From contig JAFAFE010000005.1 in the NCBI GenBank assembly GCA_023423655.1, positions 310,001 through 374,000 on the forward strand: a stretch of DNA of 64,000 bases, given 5' to 3'. The translations under genes were made by a program, and so were the position numbers. The notes under the pieces were generated by a model, which did not search any database, was not told the origin of the DNA, and saw only the letters and a program-made list of their open reading frames with translations. How positions within the stretch are numbered: position 1 is the stretch's first letter; the number at the start of each line of letters is the position of its first letter. Origin of the DNA: Pseudomonadota bacterium (GTDB lineage: Bacteria > Pseudomonadota > Alphaproteobacteria > Sphingomonadales > Sphingomonadaceae). Below, piece by piece: positions 25,168-34,762 of this stretch.

Positions 25168-27156
25168 CTATTCTTCGTCGTCTGCTGTATCTACACCAAT
25201 AGCCTGTAGCCGCACATCGTCGGTGCGTTCCTTGACGTTGTCCAAAAATTCGCGCCATTGATGCTTTGCTTGAGCTATCAGGGAAGCCCAATCCATGACA
25301 TAGCGCCCAACATTATTCATATTCTGGATCTGAATATCATTACCCGGCCGGTCGGCAAGTTTGTCCGCCACAAGATAGCCGCTCACCGTTTTCAACCCAA
25401 GGGCGGTGTTCGTTTGCACATAGGATTGGATTACATTGGTATACATTTCAAAGCGACTGATGTGGTCCCAATCTAATTTGATGCCGGGGCGCATAAACTC
25501 TAACACGAGAAGCTGCTGATCGGCGGATAAAACTAAATCCACTCGTTTATCAAAATCGTTATTGTCTTTGTAAGCATCTTTAGCGCTTTGCTTGCAAATG
25601 GTCGACAATCTGGTTTCTTTTGCAAAGGTTTCCCATCGCGGGGAGATAAGCCAAGGATTTTTGGCGATGAAATCGCGGATAGAATTTTCCCAGTTGCGTT
25701 CCCGCACTCGCTTTTCGAGCGCTTCGATGGCTTGAATCTTCGCATTGATGGTTTCGGCTGAATGGAGCGCGGTTATAGCATTGGCTTCGGTCAAAATTTT
25801 AAGGAATTGCGTTTCGTCCATTTGTTCCGTGTTAGCGATCTGGTGAATTAGCCCTCTCAAGCGCCCTCCCTCCCACGCGCGTAAAATTGCTGTTCCCAAA
25901 TCCTCAAACTGTTCAGTCGAAAGTTTTTCGATTTCTGCCAATTTGGTGAGCGCCCGTTTGACGGTTGCCGCCTCTGATCCCAGCGCTTCAAGCCTGTCTG
26001 CAAAAGAACTAATCTTGCTGTTGAGCAGCTCGACCTTTGCTTGCCCCCGTTTTTCTTTCCAGACCGACATGAGACGGCGCACCAAAGTTTCACCCCATTT
26101 GCGCAGTTCTTCGGTTTCTTCATGTTCCCATCGAATACGCTGTCTTTCTGGTGAAATTACATCTTCGCCTAGCTCATCGACCCAGTCGGCAATGACTTTA
26201 CCCGACATATATTCCGGACCAGCCTGACTGGCCATGCCTCCGGTAATATTGAACATGAAAGGGCGCTGCGCCAATTTTTTGTGGGCAAAAATTGTGATTC
26301 CTGCCAATTCTTTGTCTTTGATCAGCTCTTTAAAAAAATGGATTCGCCACGTCACCGCCCGGCCGCCGGGCAGGATTTCGGTTCCCCAACCATCACCATC
26401 AATTGAAACGGACCGTTCATCCTTGTCTTTTTGCGCAAAATCTCTTGGGAAAGACATTTCGATGTCGGCATCGTGATTATCTGCGATTTCCGCTCCGTCC
26501 ACCTTTACTATGAATTCGTCGGCAGTGGTGTTGAGTATAAAGCGCCGGGCTAAGGAAGCCCGAAACTGATCGACCGGGATGCGTTTGGCGATCTGCAAGC
26601 AGGACAGGGTTATAATGGTGCCGCGCTCCCGGTGCGTGCCGGGTTCAGACGGAATAATATCAATGGTCAGGCCAGTATTGTCGACATAGCTGTCGCCTTT
26701 GCGAATGGTTTCGCGATCCAGTTCAAATATTGTGTGCTCTTTGGTGGCGGCGCTGACTGTATCGACGCGAATATAGCGTGCGATACCGAAGCCTGCGAAT
26801 TTGCCGATACCCTTGCGGCCCATTAACGGGCGCTTCTTTTCCGAAGAGACAGCTTTATCCGCTTTTCCTGCCCGTCGGTCATAGCCGACATTGAGAAATT
26901 TGGCTTGGCATTCGTCACGGGTCATACCAGTGCCCGTATCGGTTATGCTGATTTTCCATTGCGCTGGTTGGCTTGCGGAAAAATCAAAGTCGATATCGAC
27001 GCTCGTCGCATCTGCGTCCCAAGCGTTTGATACGATCTCCGCCAAAGCAGCGGTCGGACTTTGATACATTTGAATGCCGAGATGATCGATGATGCGACCA
27101 TGAAAACCTAATATAAGATGGTCCCGATTAGTTGAGCTGTTGCTGCTTTGACTCAT
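25168..27156 (-). CDS. GHKL ATPase with nuclease-like C-terminal domain, partner of a cytosine methyltransferase
   Basis: The 662-residue protein begins with an Hsp90/MutL/MORC-type ATPase: N-box EIVSNAWDADAT (E40, N44, D47), DTGTGM at 73-78 and GRKGIGKFAGFG from 113. A helical middle includes predicted coiled coil (about 360-500). The C-terminal region starts with NPWLISPRWETF near residue 520 and continues to RVDLVLSADQQLLVLEFMRP, which resembles a PD-(D/E)xK nuclease core (D, then ExM in place of ExK) as in Shedu-like/DUF4263 proteins; this is an inference. The start overlaps the methyltransferase gene by 29 bases. Base composition is visibly more A/T-rich than neighbours, suggesting transfer. 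A role in restriction or anti-phage defence is inferred. Confidence 0.8.
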   Translation of the reverse strand: MSQSSNSSTNRDHLILGFHGRIIDHLGIQMYQSPTAALAEIVSNAWDADATSVDIDFDFSASQPAQWKISITDTGTGMTRDECQAKFLNVGYDRRAGKADKAVSSEKKRPLMGRKGIGKFAGFGIARYIRVDTVSAATKEHTIFELDRETIRKGDSYVDNTGLTIDIIPSEPGTHRERGTIITLSCLQIAKRIPVDQFRASLARRFILNTTADEFIVKVDGAEIADNHDADIEMSFPRDFAQKDKDERSVSIDGDGWGTEILPGGRAVTWRIHFFKELIKDKELAGITIFAHKKLAQRPFMFNITGGMASQAGPEYMSGKVIADWVDELGEDVISPERQRIRWEHEETEELRKWGETLVRRLMSVWKEKRGQAKVELLNSKISSFADRLEALGSEAATVKRALTKLAEIEKLSTEQFEDLGTAILRAWEGGRLRGLIHQIANTEQMDETQFLKILTEANAITALHSAETINAKIQAIEALEKRVRERNWENSIRDFIAKNPWLISPRWETFAKETRLSTICKQSAKDAYKDNNDFDKRVDLVLSADQQLLVLEFMRPGIKLDWDHISRFEMYTNVIQSYVQTNTALGLKTVSGYLVADKLADRPGNDIQIQNMNNVGRYVMDWASLIAQAKHQWREFLDNVKERTDDVRLQAIGVDTADDEE

Positions 27157-28216
27157 AATCTGTTGTTACTCCCCCCAGAGATTTCATAATTTCAACTGCA
27201 TGACGCCGGATGAATTCAGGTGGCAAAGCATTCCCGATCATCAACGCGACTCGACTACGACCTTTGGATAAGTCAAATTTATAATCAATTGGAAATGTTT
27301 GGAAAATAGCAGCTTCGCGAAGAGTAATCGAACGATTTTCGTCCGGATGCAAATACCGTCCTTTCGATGGATTACCGCAACCACCTGTCATAGTAGGTGA
27401 AACCTGATCCCATGCCATGCGACCATAAACGTCCCGAAAACCACCCGCATGGTTTTGATGGCATTTTAGCACAAGATGATCTGGCAAGGACGTTCGTGAG
27501 CCGCCATCATGAGGAATATGGCGAATAATTTCTTCAACGTGTGGGGCCCGTTTGGGCATAAAATCATGCAGCGGGTCGCCAGACGAACCCATCGGCTCCA
27601 ATTTGACCGCTTCAAGCGCTTTGCGTACAGAAATATGTTCTGAATGTTCAGGTCGCACGATCTTACCTGTCCGCGATGCGAGCAAAATCATACGGCGGCG
27701 GCGCTGAGGAACGCCATAGTCAGCCGCATTTTCTACAGATATAGTACGCCTGCCAACACGGTAACCGAGTTGATTTAATCGCCGTAGGAATTGGCTAATG
27801 CGCTTGTCCTGCGCAAGCGCTGGCACGTTTTCCATCATGATGGTTTTGGGCCAGAGAGCCTCTACAAAACGCAGAAACTCGAAAAGAAGATCATTGCGAT
27901 AATCATTGACCGCGAGGGCTTTTTTTCGCGTCCGTAGGGTCGAAAAACCTTGGCAAGGAGGGCAGCCTGCAAGAAGATCAAGGTCACCCGGACGTAGTCC
28001 GAGCTTACGCATCAGAGCGACAGCACCGAGCGTACGGATATCTTCTTCAAAACAATATACATTGGGATGATTAATACGAAACGTGTTGGCGGGGATCGCT
28101 TCGACTTCAACACCACCCAAAACGGCGAAACCAGCTTGCTTGAGTCCAAGTGTAAGGCCACCCGCGCCGCAGAATAAATCTATTGCAGTCGGGCGGATTA
28201 CCGTTTCGCATTCCAT
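27128..28216 (-). CDS. DNA (cytosine-5-)-methyltransferase
   Basis: About 362 residues. A C5-MTase with motif I IDLFCGAGGLTLGLKQAGF, catalytic motif IV AGCPPCQGFS (Cys about residue 88-91), motif VI MENVP, motif VIII YGVPQRRRRMILLAS and motif X GNALPPEFIRRHAVEIM. GGGGA lies about nine bases before the ATG used here; another ATG three codons upstream (28225) directly abuts GGGGA. The target-recognition region between VIII and X does not reveal specificity. It is followed, with overlap, by the GHKL-ATPase gene, together a likely modification/effector pair. Confidence 0.93.
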   Translation of the reverse strand: MECETVIRPTAIDLFCGAGGLTLGLKQAGFAVLGGVEVEAIPANTFRINHPNVYCFEEDIRTLGAVALMRKLGLRPGDLDLLAGCPPCQGFSTLRTRKKALAVNDYRNDLLFEFLRFVEALWPKTIMMENVPALAQDKRISQFLRRLNQLGYRVGRRTISVENAADYGVPQRRRRMILLASRTGKIVRPEHSEHISVRKALEAVKLEPMGSSGDPLHDFMPKRAPHVEEIIRHIPHDGGSRTSLPDHLVLKCHQNHAGGFRDVYGRMAWDQVSPTMTGGCGNPSKGRYLHPDENRSITLREAAIFQTFPIDYKFDLSKGRSRVALMIGNALPPEFIRRHAVEIMKSLGGVTTDYESKQQQLN

Positions 28217-28409
28217 GTTCGCCATTCCCCATATTCACCTTGTTTTCTCGGCGATGGAGCTCCTCATGCTATGTCAAACGTTAAAAAGCAATTCTGTGAA
28301 TTCCGTTGAATCCAATTTCAACACCGTTAGTGGCATTTTTCAGGGAGCGTGCTATGGGCGCACCCCGACCCATCCCTTCCTTCAACCGGTTTCACAAAGT
28401 CCGCGTCCC

Positions 28410-30314
28410 ATGCTCAATATCAATGCCATCACTGTGCGCCTTGGCGGGCGGACCATATTGGACAAGGCGACCGCCGCTTTGCCGCCGAAATCGCGTGTCG
28501 GGCTGATCGGGCGCAATGGTGCGGGCAAATCCACTTTGATGAAGGTGATGATTGGGCTTTTGGAGGCCGATGATGGCGCGCTCGAAATGCCGCGCAAGAC
28601 GCGCATCGGCTATATTGCGCAGGAAGCGCCCGCTGGCACCGCGACGCCGTTTGAAACGGTGCTCGCCGCCGATACCGAGCGCGCTTCGCTCATGGCCGAC
28701 GCCGATATTTGCACCGACCCCGACCAGCTTGGCGATATTCACGAGCGGTTGATTGCGATTGACGCTTATACCGCCCCTGCCCGTGCGGCGCGGATTTTGG
28801 TGGGGTTGGGCTTTGACGAAGAAATGCAACAGCGACCACTCGACAGTTTTTCGGGCGGGTGGAAAATGCGCGTGGCCTTGGCGGCGTTGCTCTTTTCCGA
28901 ACCCGATTTGCTGCTGCTCGACGAGCCTTCCAACCACCTTGATCTGGAAGCGACCTTGTGGCTGGAAAATTTCCTCAAAAATTATCCGGCAATGATGGTG
29001 GTCATCAGCCATGAGCGCGATTTGCTCAACAATGTGGTCGACCATATCCTTCATCTGGAGGGTGGCAAGGTCACGCTTTATGCGGGCGGCTATGATGCAT
29101 TTGAACGGCAACGCGCCGAACGCGCCGCGCAGCTTGCGGCGGCCAAGGCTGCCCAAGACGCCCAGCGCGCCAAGTTGCAGGATTATATTGCGCGCAATAG
29201 CGCCCGCGCTTCGACCGCCAAGCAAGCCCAATCGCGCGCCAAGGCGCTCGCCAAGATGCAGCCGATTGTGGCGATGGTCGAAGATCCCAGCCTGTCGTTC
29301 GATTTCCCCGATCCCAGCGAATTACGCCCGCCGCTGATTACGCTTGATCTGGCGAGTGTCGGTTATACGGACACGCCGATTTTGAAGCGCTTGAACCTGC
29401 GCGTTGACCCCGATGACCGCATCGCGCTGTTGGGGCGCAACGGTAACGGTAAGACCACGCTCGCGCGCTTGCTCGCCGCGCAATTGACGCCGATGGAAGG
29501 CGCGATGGCCTCTTCGGGCAAGATGAAGGTCGGCTATTTTACCCAATATCAGGTCGAAGAACTGGACGGGAGCGATACGCCGCTTGAACATATGACGCGC
29601 CAGATGAAGGGTGCAACGCCGGGCGCGGTGCGGGCGCAACTTGGCCGCTTCGGCTTTTCGGGCGACAAGGCGACGACGTTGGTGGGCAAGCTTTCGGGCG
29701 GCGAACGCGCGCGGTTGGCGCTGGCGCTCATCACCCGCGATGCGCCGCATCTGCTCATCCTTGACGAGCCGACCAACCACTTGGACGTCGATGCGCGCGA
29801 GGCGTTGGTGCAGGCGCTTAACGCCTATGACGGGGCGGTGGTGATTGTCAGCCACGACCGCCACATGATCGAACTGGTCGCCGACCGCCTGGTGCTGGTC
29901 GATGGCGGGACGGCCCAGGAATTTTCCGGCAGTCTCGATGACTATACCGACCTTATCCTGGGTAAAAATCCGCCCAAAGCTGTAATCACGGACGAGCCGC
30001 ACGAAGAGGCTCCCGCGGCGCATAAGGCAACCAACAAGAAAGAGGACCGCAAGGCCGCCGCCGAAGCGCGCGCCAAGCAGGCTGATTTGCGCAAGGCGGT
30101 GAAGCAGGCCGAGGATGAACTCGCCAAACTCACCAAGGAGCGCAGCGCGGTCGATCAGGCGATGTTCGACCCCAAAGCGGCAACGCCCGCGCTTGCCAAG
30201 CTGACGATGTCGGACCTCGCGCGCAAACATGGCGAACTCACCAAAGCGATGGAAGAGGCCGAAGCGCGCTGGATGTACGCGGCGGAGAAATTGGAGATGG
30301 CGGGGGGCGCATAA
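28410..30314 (+). CDS. ABC-F family ATP-binding protein
   Basis: The 634-residue cytosolic protein has two ABC domains and no membrane part. Domain 1: Walker A GRNGAGKSTL, signature LDSFSGGWKMRVAL, Walker B LLLLDEPSNHLDLEATLWLE. Domain 2: GRNGNGKTTLA, LSGGERARLALAL, LLILDEPTNHLDVDAREALV. The inter-domain linker is charged (AAKAAQDAQRAKLQDYIARN) and the C-terminus ends in a coiled-coil-like region. ABC-F proteins act on the ribosome; whether this is Uup-, EttA- or YheS-like was not resolved. No strong ribosome site precedes the ATG. Confidence 0.92.
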   Translation: MLNINAITVRLGGRTILDKATAALPPKSRVGLIGRNGAGKSTLMKVMIGLLEADDGALEMPRKTRIGYIAQEAPAGTATPFETVLAADTERASLMADADICTDPDQLGDIHERLIAIDAYTAPARAARILVGLGFDEEMQQRPLDSFSGGWKMRVALAALLFSEPDLLLLDEPSNHLDLEATLWLENFLKNYPAMMVVISHERDLLNNVVDHILHLEGGKVTLYAGGYDAFERQRAERAAQLAAAKAAQDAQRAKLQDYIARNSARASTAKQAQSRAKALAKMQPIVAMVEDPSLSFDFPDPSELRPPLITLDLASVGYTDTPILKRLNLRVDPDDRIALLGRNGNGKTTLARLLAAQLTPMEGAMASSGKMKVGYFTQYQVEELDGSDTPLEHMTRQMKGATPGAVRAQLGRFGFSGDKATTLVGKLSGGERARLALALITRDAPHLLILDEPTNHLDVDAREALVQALNAYDGAVVIVSHDRHMIELVADRLVLVDGGTAQEFSGSLDDYTDLILGKNPPKAVITDEPHEEAPAAHKATNKKEDRKAAAEARAKQADLRKAVKQAEDELAKLTKERSAVDQAMFDPKAATPALAKLTMSDLARKHGELTKAMEEAEARWMYAAEKLEMAGGA

Positions 30315-30354
30315 AACCGCCCCCCTTCAACTGAGGGGCAGTTCTCTCGCCTCA

Positions 30355-32718
30355 TCATTCCGCCGCCGGTTCACTCTTCGGCTTGGCATCACCACCTGCC
30401 TTACCCTTTTTCGCGGCGGCTTTTTTGCCGACGGCTTTGGGCGGGGCGGGGGTGAGTTCGAAGGCGAGTTCCTTGCCATGCTCGCCATCTTTCAAGTGGA
30501 CCAGCACTTCGCCGCCATTCACCAGCTTGCCGAACAGCAATTCTTCCGCGAGCGGCTGTTTGATCTTCTCCTGGATGAGGCGGCCCATCGGGCGCGCGCC
30601 ATAGAGTTTGTCATAGCCTTTCTCGGTGAGCCAGCCGCGCGCGGCATCGTCCAGACGGATATGTACATTGCGGTCGGCAAGCTGCAATTCGAGTTGCAGG
30701 ATGAACTTGTCGACCACCCGCGCAACCACTTCGGTCGGGAGATAAGCGAACGGCACAATCGCATCCAAGCGGTTGCGGAATTCCGGCGTGAACAGCTTTT
30801 TGACGGCATCTTCCTGAACATCTTCGCGCGTCATGGTGCCAAAACCGATGCTTTCGCGCGCCATGTCGGACGCGCCCGCATTGGTGGTCATGATGAGGAT
30901 GACATTGCGGAAATCGACGGTTTTGCCGTGATGGTCGGTCAATTTGCCATTATCCATCACCTGCAACAAAATGTTGAACAGATCAGGATGGGCTTTTTCC
31001 ACTTCGTCGAGCAGCAACACGCAATGCGGGTTCTGGTCAACCGCATCGGTGAGGAGGCCGCCCTGATCATATCCGACATAGCCCGGAGGCGCACCGATGA
31101 GGCGGCTCACCGAATGGCGTTCCATATATTCCGACATGTCGAACCGCTGCATCGGGATGCCGAGGATCGAGGCGAGTTGCTTGGCAACCTCCGTCTTGCC
31201 GACGCCAGTGGGGCCGGAGAAGAGATAATTGCCAATCGGCTTGTCCGGATCGCGAAGCCCCGCACGCGACAATTTGATCGCGCTGGCAAGCTTTTCAATC
31301 GCCACATTCTGCCCGAACACCACACGCTTCAAGTCGCGCTCCAGATGCTCCAGCACCGCCTTGTCGTCGCTCGATACGGTTTTGGGCGGGATGCGCGCCA
31401 TCGTCGCGATAACCTGTTCGATTTCCTTGGGCGTGATGGTTTTCTTGCGGCGCGAGGGCGGCACAAGCATCTGCATCGCGCCGACTTCATCAATCACGTC
31501 AATCGCCTTGTCGGGCAATTTGCGGTCATTGATATAGCGCGAGGAAAGCTCGACCGCCGCCTTGATCGCATCGGCGGTATATTTGACCTTATGATGGTTT
31601 TCAAACGCCGAGCGCAGTCCCTGGATGATGCGGATGCTATCCTCGATATTCGGCTCGATCACGTCGATTTTCTGGAAGCGGCGCAGCAGCGCGCGGTCCT
31701 TTTCGAAATGGTTGCGAAACTCTTTATAGGTGGTCGAACCGATACAACGGATCGTGCCGCCCGACAGAGCGGGTTTCAGCAAATTGGACGCATCCATCGC
31801 CCCGCCGCTCGTCGCGCCTGCGCCGATAACCGTATGGATTTCGTCGATGAACAGGATCGCATCGGGCATTTTTTCAAGCTCGTTGACGACCGCCTTCAGC
31901 CGTTCTTCAAAGTCACCACGATAGCGCGTGCCCGCAAGCAATGCGCCCATATCGAGCGAATAGATGACGGCGGGCTTCAGCACATCCGGCACATCGCTTT
32001 CGATAATCTTGCGCGCCAAGCCTTCGGCAATCGCGGTTTTACCGACGCCAGGCTCACCCACATAAAGCGGGTTGTTTTTGGAGCGGCGGCACAGGATTTG
32101 CACCGTGCGGTCCACTTCCGCCGAACGTCCGATCAGCGGGTCGACCTTGCCGTTTTCGGCCTTTTGGTTGAGGTTCACCGTATAAAGGTCGAGCGCGCTT
32201 TCCTTCTTGGCCTTGCCTTCGCCCTTGGCATCGGCGGCGTCGCCCGATTGTTCTTCTTCCGGCTGCGGCTGGCCCATGCTGCCCTTGCCGACGCCATGCG
32301 ACAAAAAGCTGACCGCATCGAGACGGCTCATATCCTGTTGTTGCAGGAAATAGACCGCATGGCTTTCTTTTTCGCTGAACAAGGCGACCAGCACATTCGC
32401 GCCCGTCACCTCGTCCTTGCCCGACGATTGGACATGGAGGATCGCGCGTTGCACCACGCGCTGCAATCCCATGCCCGGCATCGGATCCTCGCCGCCCGAC
32501 ACGCGCATCGAATCGAGTTCGGTATCGACATAATGGGTGACCGTATCGCGCAGCTCGTCCAGCTCGACCCCGCAAGCCTGCATGACTTCGGCGGCGTCTT
32601 CATCGTCGATCAGCGCGAGCAGCAAATGTTCGAGCGTCGCATATTCATGGCGACGGTCGGACGCGAACTGGAGCGCATTGTGCAAGGTTTTGTCGAGGCT
32701 TTCCGAAAAGGACGGCAT
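30355..32718 (-). CDS. clpA: ATP-dependent Clp protease ATP-binding subunit ClpA
   Basis: The 787-residue AAA+ unfoldase has an N-terminal Clp_N repeat domain (MPSFSESLDKTLHNALQFAS; EYATLEHLLLALIDDEDAAE), D1 with Walker A GEPGVGKTAIAEGLA and a Walker B in ILFIDEIHTVIGAG, and D2 with GPTGVGKTEVAKQLA and LLLDEVEKAHPDLFNILLQV. The IGF tripeptide in ARESIGFGTMTRED is the ClpP-docking loop. The C-terminus is Lys/Ala-rich. The adaptor gene clpS, often beside clpA, is not in this neighbourhood. GGAGA precedes the ATG. Confidence 0.97.
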   Translation of the reverse strand: MPSFSESLDKTLHNALQFASDRRHEYATLEHLLLALIDDEDAAEVMQACGVELDELRDTVTHYVDTELDSMRVSGGEDPMPGMGLQRVVQRAILHVQSSGKDEVTGANVLVALFSEKESHAVYFLQQQDMSRLDAVSFLSHGVGKGSMGQPQPEEEQSGDAADAKGEGKAKKESALDLYTVNLNQKAENGKVDPLIGRSAEVDRTVQILCRRSKNNPLYVGEPGVGKTAIAEGLARKIIESDVPDVLKPAVIYSLDMGALLAGTRYRGDFEERLKAVVNELEKMPDAILFIDEIHTVIGAGATSGGAMDASNLLKPALSGGTIRCIGSTTYKEFRNHFEKDRALLRRFQKIDVIEPNIEDSIRIIQGLRSAFENHHKVKYTADAIKAAVELSSRYINDRKLPDKAIDVIDEVGAMQMLVPPSRRKKTITPKEIEQVIATMARIPPKTVSSDDKAVLEHLERDLKRVVFGQNVAIEKLASAIKLSRAGLRDPDKPIGNYLFSGPTGVGKTEVAKQLASILGIPMQRFDMSEYMERHSVSRLIGAPPGYVGYDQGGLLTDAVDQNPHCVLLLDEVEKAHPDLFNILLQVMDNGKLTDHHGKTVDFRNVILIMTTNAGASDMARESIGFGTMTREDVQEDAVKKLFTPEFRNRLDAIVPFAYLPTEVVARVVDKFILQLELQLADRNVHIRLDDAARGWLTEKGYDKLYGARPMGRLIQEKIKQPLAEELLFGKLVNGGEVLVHLKDGEHGKELAFELTPAPPKAVGKKAAAKKGKAGGDAKPKSEPAAE

Positions 32719-32849
32719 ATAGATATTTTCTCCATCTACCGGGCGGCGCTCATGGATAAGGGAGCCACCCCGGCGTTGATACTATGTCGTGTCGCCATTG
32801 CGGTTCATCAAGGGGGCAAATGGCGGCGCTTGCGAAAGCGCCATGCCGG

Positions 32850-33053
32850 TCAGCCTCCCTTTTTGAACAAAGCGTCGGCGCTTGCCTTATGGTTGGCGGC
32901 AAAAGCGATGCGCGCTTCGGTGCGCGCGATTTCGGCTTTCAGCACCAGGATGCGCGCGTGCAGCTCATCGACCGATAGCGGGTCCAGATTTTCCCGCTCC
33001 AGTTCCCCCAGCGTGTCGCTTTTGCGCCGTGGCAAATTCTCGTCAAAATCCAT
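32850..33053 (-). CDS. DUF1192 family small protein
   Basis: About 67 residues from the ATG (MDFDENLPRRKSD); a GTG nine codons upstream is possible. The conserved block LERENLDPLSVDELHARILV followed by LKAEIARTEARIAFA is diagnostic of DUF1192, short coiled-coil-forming proteins of Alphaproteobacteria. Function unknown. It lies between clpA and the divergent quinone oxidoreductase gene. Confidence 0.85.
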   Translation of the reverse strand: MDFDENLPRRKSDTLGELERENLDPLSVDELHARILVLKAEIARTEARIAFAANHKASADALFKKGG

Positions 33054-33176
33054 ATCAGGGTTGTTGACCCGTTGAGCCACACTGTCAATAAGGGCAATTA
33101 AGGTTAACGCGAAAGATTTTCAGGCGACGGGAATATGGAAGTGCTTGAAAAATATCGGAACTATATGGGGGGTTGA

Positions 33177-34205
33177 ATGAATTTGCCTGACGCAATGCGT
33201 GCGATAACTATCCGTGAACCGGGCGGCGCGGATGTGCTGGCGCTGGCAACATGCGCCATTCCTGAGCCCGGCGAGGGCGAAGTCCTCATCAAAGTGGCGG
33301 CAGCCGGTGTCAATCGTCCCGATGTGATGCAGCGGCGCGGGCTTTATCCGGCCCCTGAAGGCGCGTCGCCTATACCGGGGTTGGAAATTTCCGGAACTGT
33401 GGTCGCGCTAGGCCGCGCGGTGCCCGACCATCTGCTTGGCCAGCCGGTTTGCGCGCTGGTAACGGGCGGAGGCTATGCCGAATATTGCGTAGCGCCGGTG
33501 GTGCAATGCCTGCCTGTGCCAGCCGCGCTTTCGATGGTCGAAGCCGCCACGCTCCCCGAAACTCTCTTCACCGTATGGACCAATGTGTTCGAGCGCGCAT
33601 ATGCGGTCGAAGGCGATGTGCTGCTCGTCCACGGCGGCACCAGCGGCATCGGCACGATGGCGATTGCGCTGGGCAAGCTGTTTGACCTCACCGTCATCGT
33701 CACTTGCGGCTCGGACGAAAAATGTGCGCGCGCACTCGAATTGGGCGCGGCCCATGCGATCAATTACAACACACAGGATTTTGTCGCCGAAGTGCTGCGC
33801 ATCACCGACGGCAAAGGCTGTCAGGCGGTGCTGGACATGATCGGCGGCGATTATGTGCCGCGCAATATGCAATGCCTTGCCGAAGATGGCCGCCATGTCA
33901 CCATCGCGGTGCAAAAGGGGCTGAAGGCAGAGGTCAGCCTGGTCGATATTATGCGGCGGCGTTTGACCCTGACCGGATCGACGCTGCGCGCGCGTTCGGT
34001 CGCGTTCAAGGGCATGGTCGCGGATGAAATCCACTCGACCGTCTGGCCCCATGTCGAAGCAGGCCATTTGCGCCCCGTCATCGACAGCATCTACCCGCTC
34101 GATCGCGCCAATGAAGCCCATGCGCGCATGGAATCGAGCGCCCATGTCGGCAAGATTGTGCTGCAAGTGGAGCAGGACCAAGTGGAGCCCGACAATGCAG
34201 CGTGA
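33177..34205 (+). CDS. NAD(P)H-quinone oxidoreductase (zeta-crystallin/PIG3-like MDR)
   Basis: The 342-residue medium-chain dehydrogenase/reductase without catalytic zinc has a GroES-like N-terminus (MRAITIREPGGADVLAL; GVNRPDVMQRRGLYP) and a Rossmann fold with the nucleotide motif LVHGGTSGIGTMAIALGKLF. It probably reduces quinones or similar carbonyls using NADPH. The last residues overlap the start of a small membrane-protein gene, so the two are likely cotranscribed. Confidence 0.92.
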   Translation: MNLPDAMRAITIREPGGADVLALATCAIPEPGEGEVLIKVAAAGVNRPDVMQRRGLYPAPEGASPIPGLEISGTVVALGRAVPDHLLGQPVCALVTGGGYAEYCVAPVVQCLPVPAALSMVEAATLPETLFTVWTNVFERAYAVEGDVLLVHGGTSGIGTMAIALGKLFDLTVIVTCGSDEKCARALELGAAHAINYNTQDFVAEVLRITDGKGCQAVLDMIGGDYVPRNMQCLAEDGRHVTIAVQKGLKAEVSLVDIMRRRLTLTGSTLRARSVAFKGMVADEIHSTVWPHVEAGHLRPVIDSIYPLDRANEAHARMESSAHVGKIVLQVEQDQVEPDNAA

Positions 34206-34467
34206 CACGGTCGTCAAATATGGGGCGATTGTGATTTTTGCAGTCGTCAATCTGCTCGTAACCTTTACCCCCGTCATCGCCCCGCCTGACGGCCAGACGG
34301 CCATGAACGCCAATTTATACAAGGGCGCCAGTCTGGTGCTGGGCCTCATCGTCCTGTGGCTCGCGGTGCGGCAGAACCGCTATTTACTGCTGGTGGGCTT
34401 CGCGATGCTGCAACTCTTCGCGTTCAGCCGCTTTAGCGCGACATTGAATGGCGGCGGGTTGGGATAG
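34195..34467 (+). CDS. Small membrane protein, unknown function
   Basis: A 90-residue protein with two or three hydrophobic segments (YGAIVIFAVVNLLVTFTPVI; GASLVLGLIVLWLAV; YLLLVGFAMLQLFAF). It overlaps the oxidoreductase gene by 11 bases in another frame. I do not recognise the family. Confidence 0.65.
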   Translation: MQRDTVVKYGAIVIFAVVNLLVTFTPVIAPPDGQTAMNANLYKGASLVLGLIVLWLAVRQNRYLLLVGFAMLQLFAFSRFSATLNGGGLG

Positions 34468-34762
34468 GGGGATAACGACCTCGGAAACCCACCCTCCGTC
34501 ACGCCCGCAATCCCCGCAATCCCCGCAATCCCACCTCTCGTCATTCCCTCAATCCCAGCAATCCCGTCAATCCCACCCCTCGTCATTCCCGCGAAAGCGG
34601 GAATCCACCTCCGGACTTTGAAATTGCAAGGTCCGTAGCGTTGTGCGGATAGGGAATCAGATGGATTCCCGCTTTCGCGGGAATGACGAAAGTGGGGAAG
34701 TGGAGAAGTGGGAAGGGGGCGGGGTTTTACCGAACCCAGTCATGCTCCCAATCCCTCAAACC
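34468..34762. other. Intergenic region with short tandem repeats and a long palindrome
   Basis: No supported gene. Between 34500 and 34580 the unit CCCGCAATC (and variants CCTCAATC, CCGTCAATC) is repeated in tandem. A near-perfect 108-base palindromic element follows. The region separates convergent genes. Confidence 0.6.
34581..34688. repeat. Palindromic repeat element with 27-bp perfect arms
   Basis: Left arm 34581-34607 and right arm 34662-34688 are exact reverse complements over 27 bases, each itself containing TTCCCGC/GCGGGAA. The core CGTCATTCCCGC...GCGGGAATGACG type is a widespread extragenic palindrome in Proteobacteria. No transposase is encoded. Confidence 0.85.

Noticed and set aside
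25168..28216. A complete classical type II restriction-modification pair
   Set aside because: There is no stand-alone restriction enzyme; the partner is a GHKL ATPase, so it is described as a candidate MORC-like system instead.
30229..33075. Plus-strand frame of over 900 residues antisense to clpA
   Set aside because: It is the opposite-strand shadow of clpA, rich in His/Arg with no domain.
34500..34580. CRISPR or VNTR-coded protein
   Set aside because: Units of about nine bases are too short for CRISPR repeats and the frame they encode has no start context.
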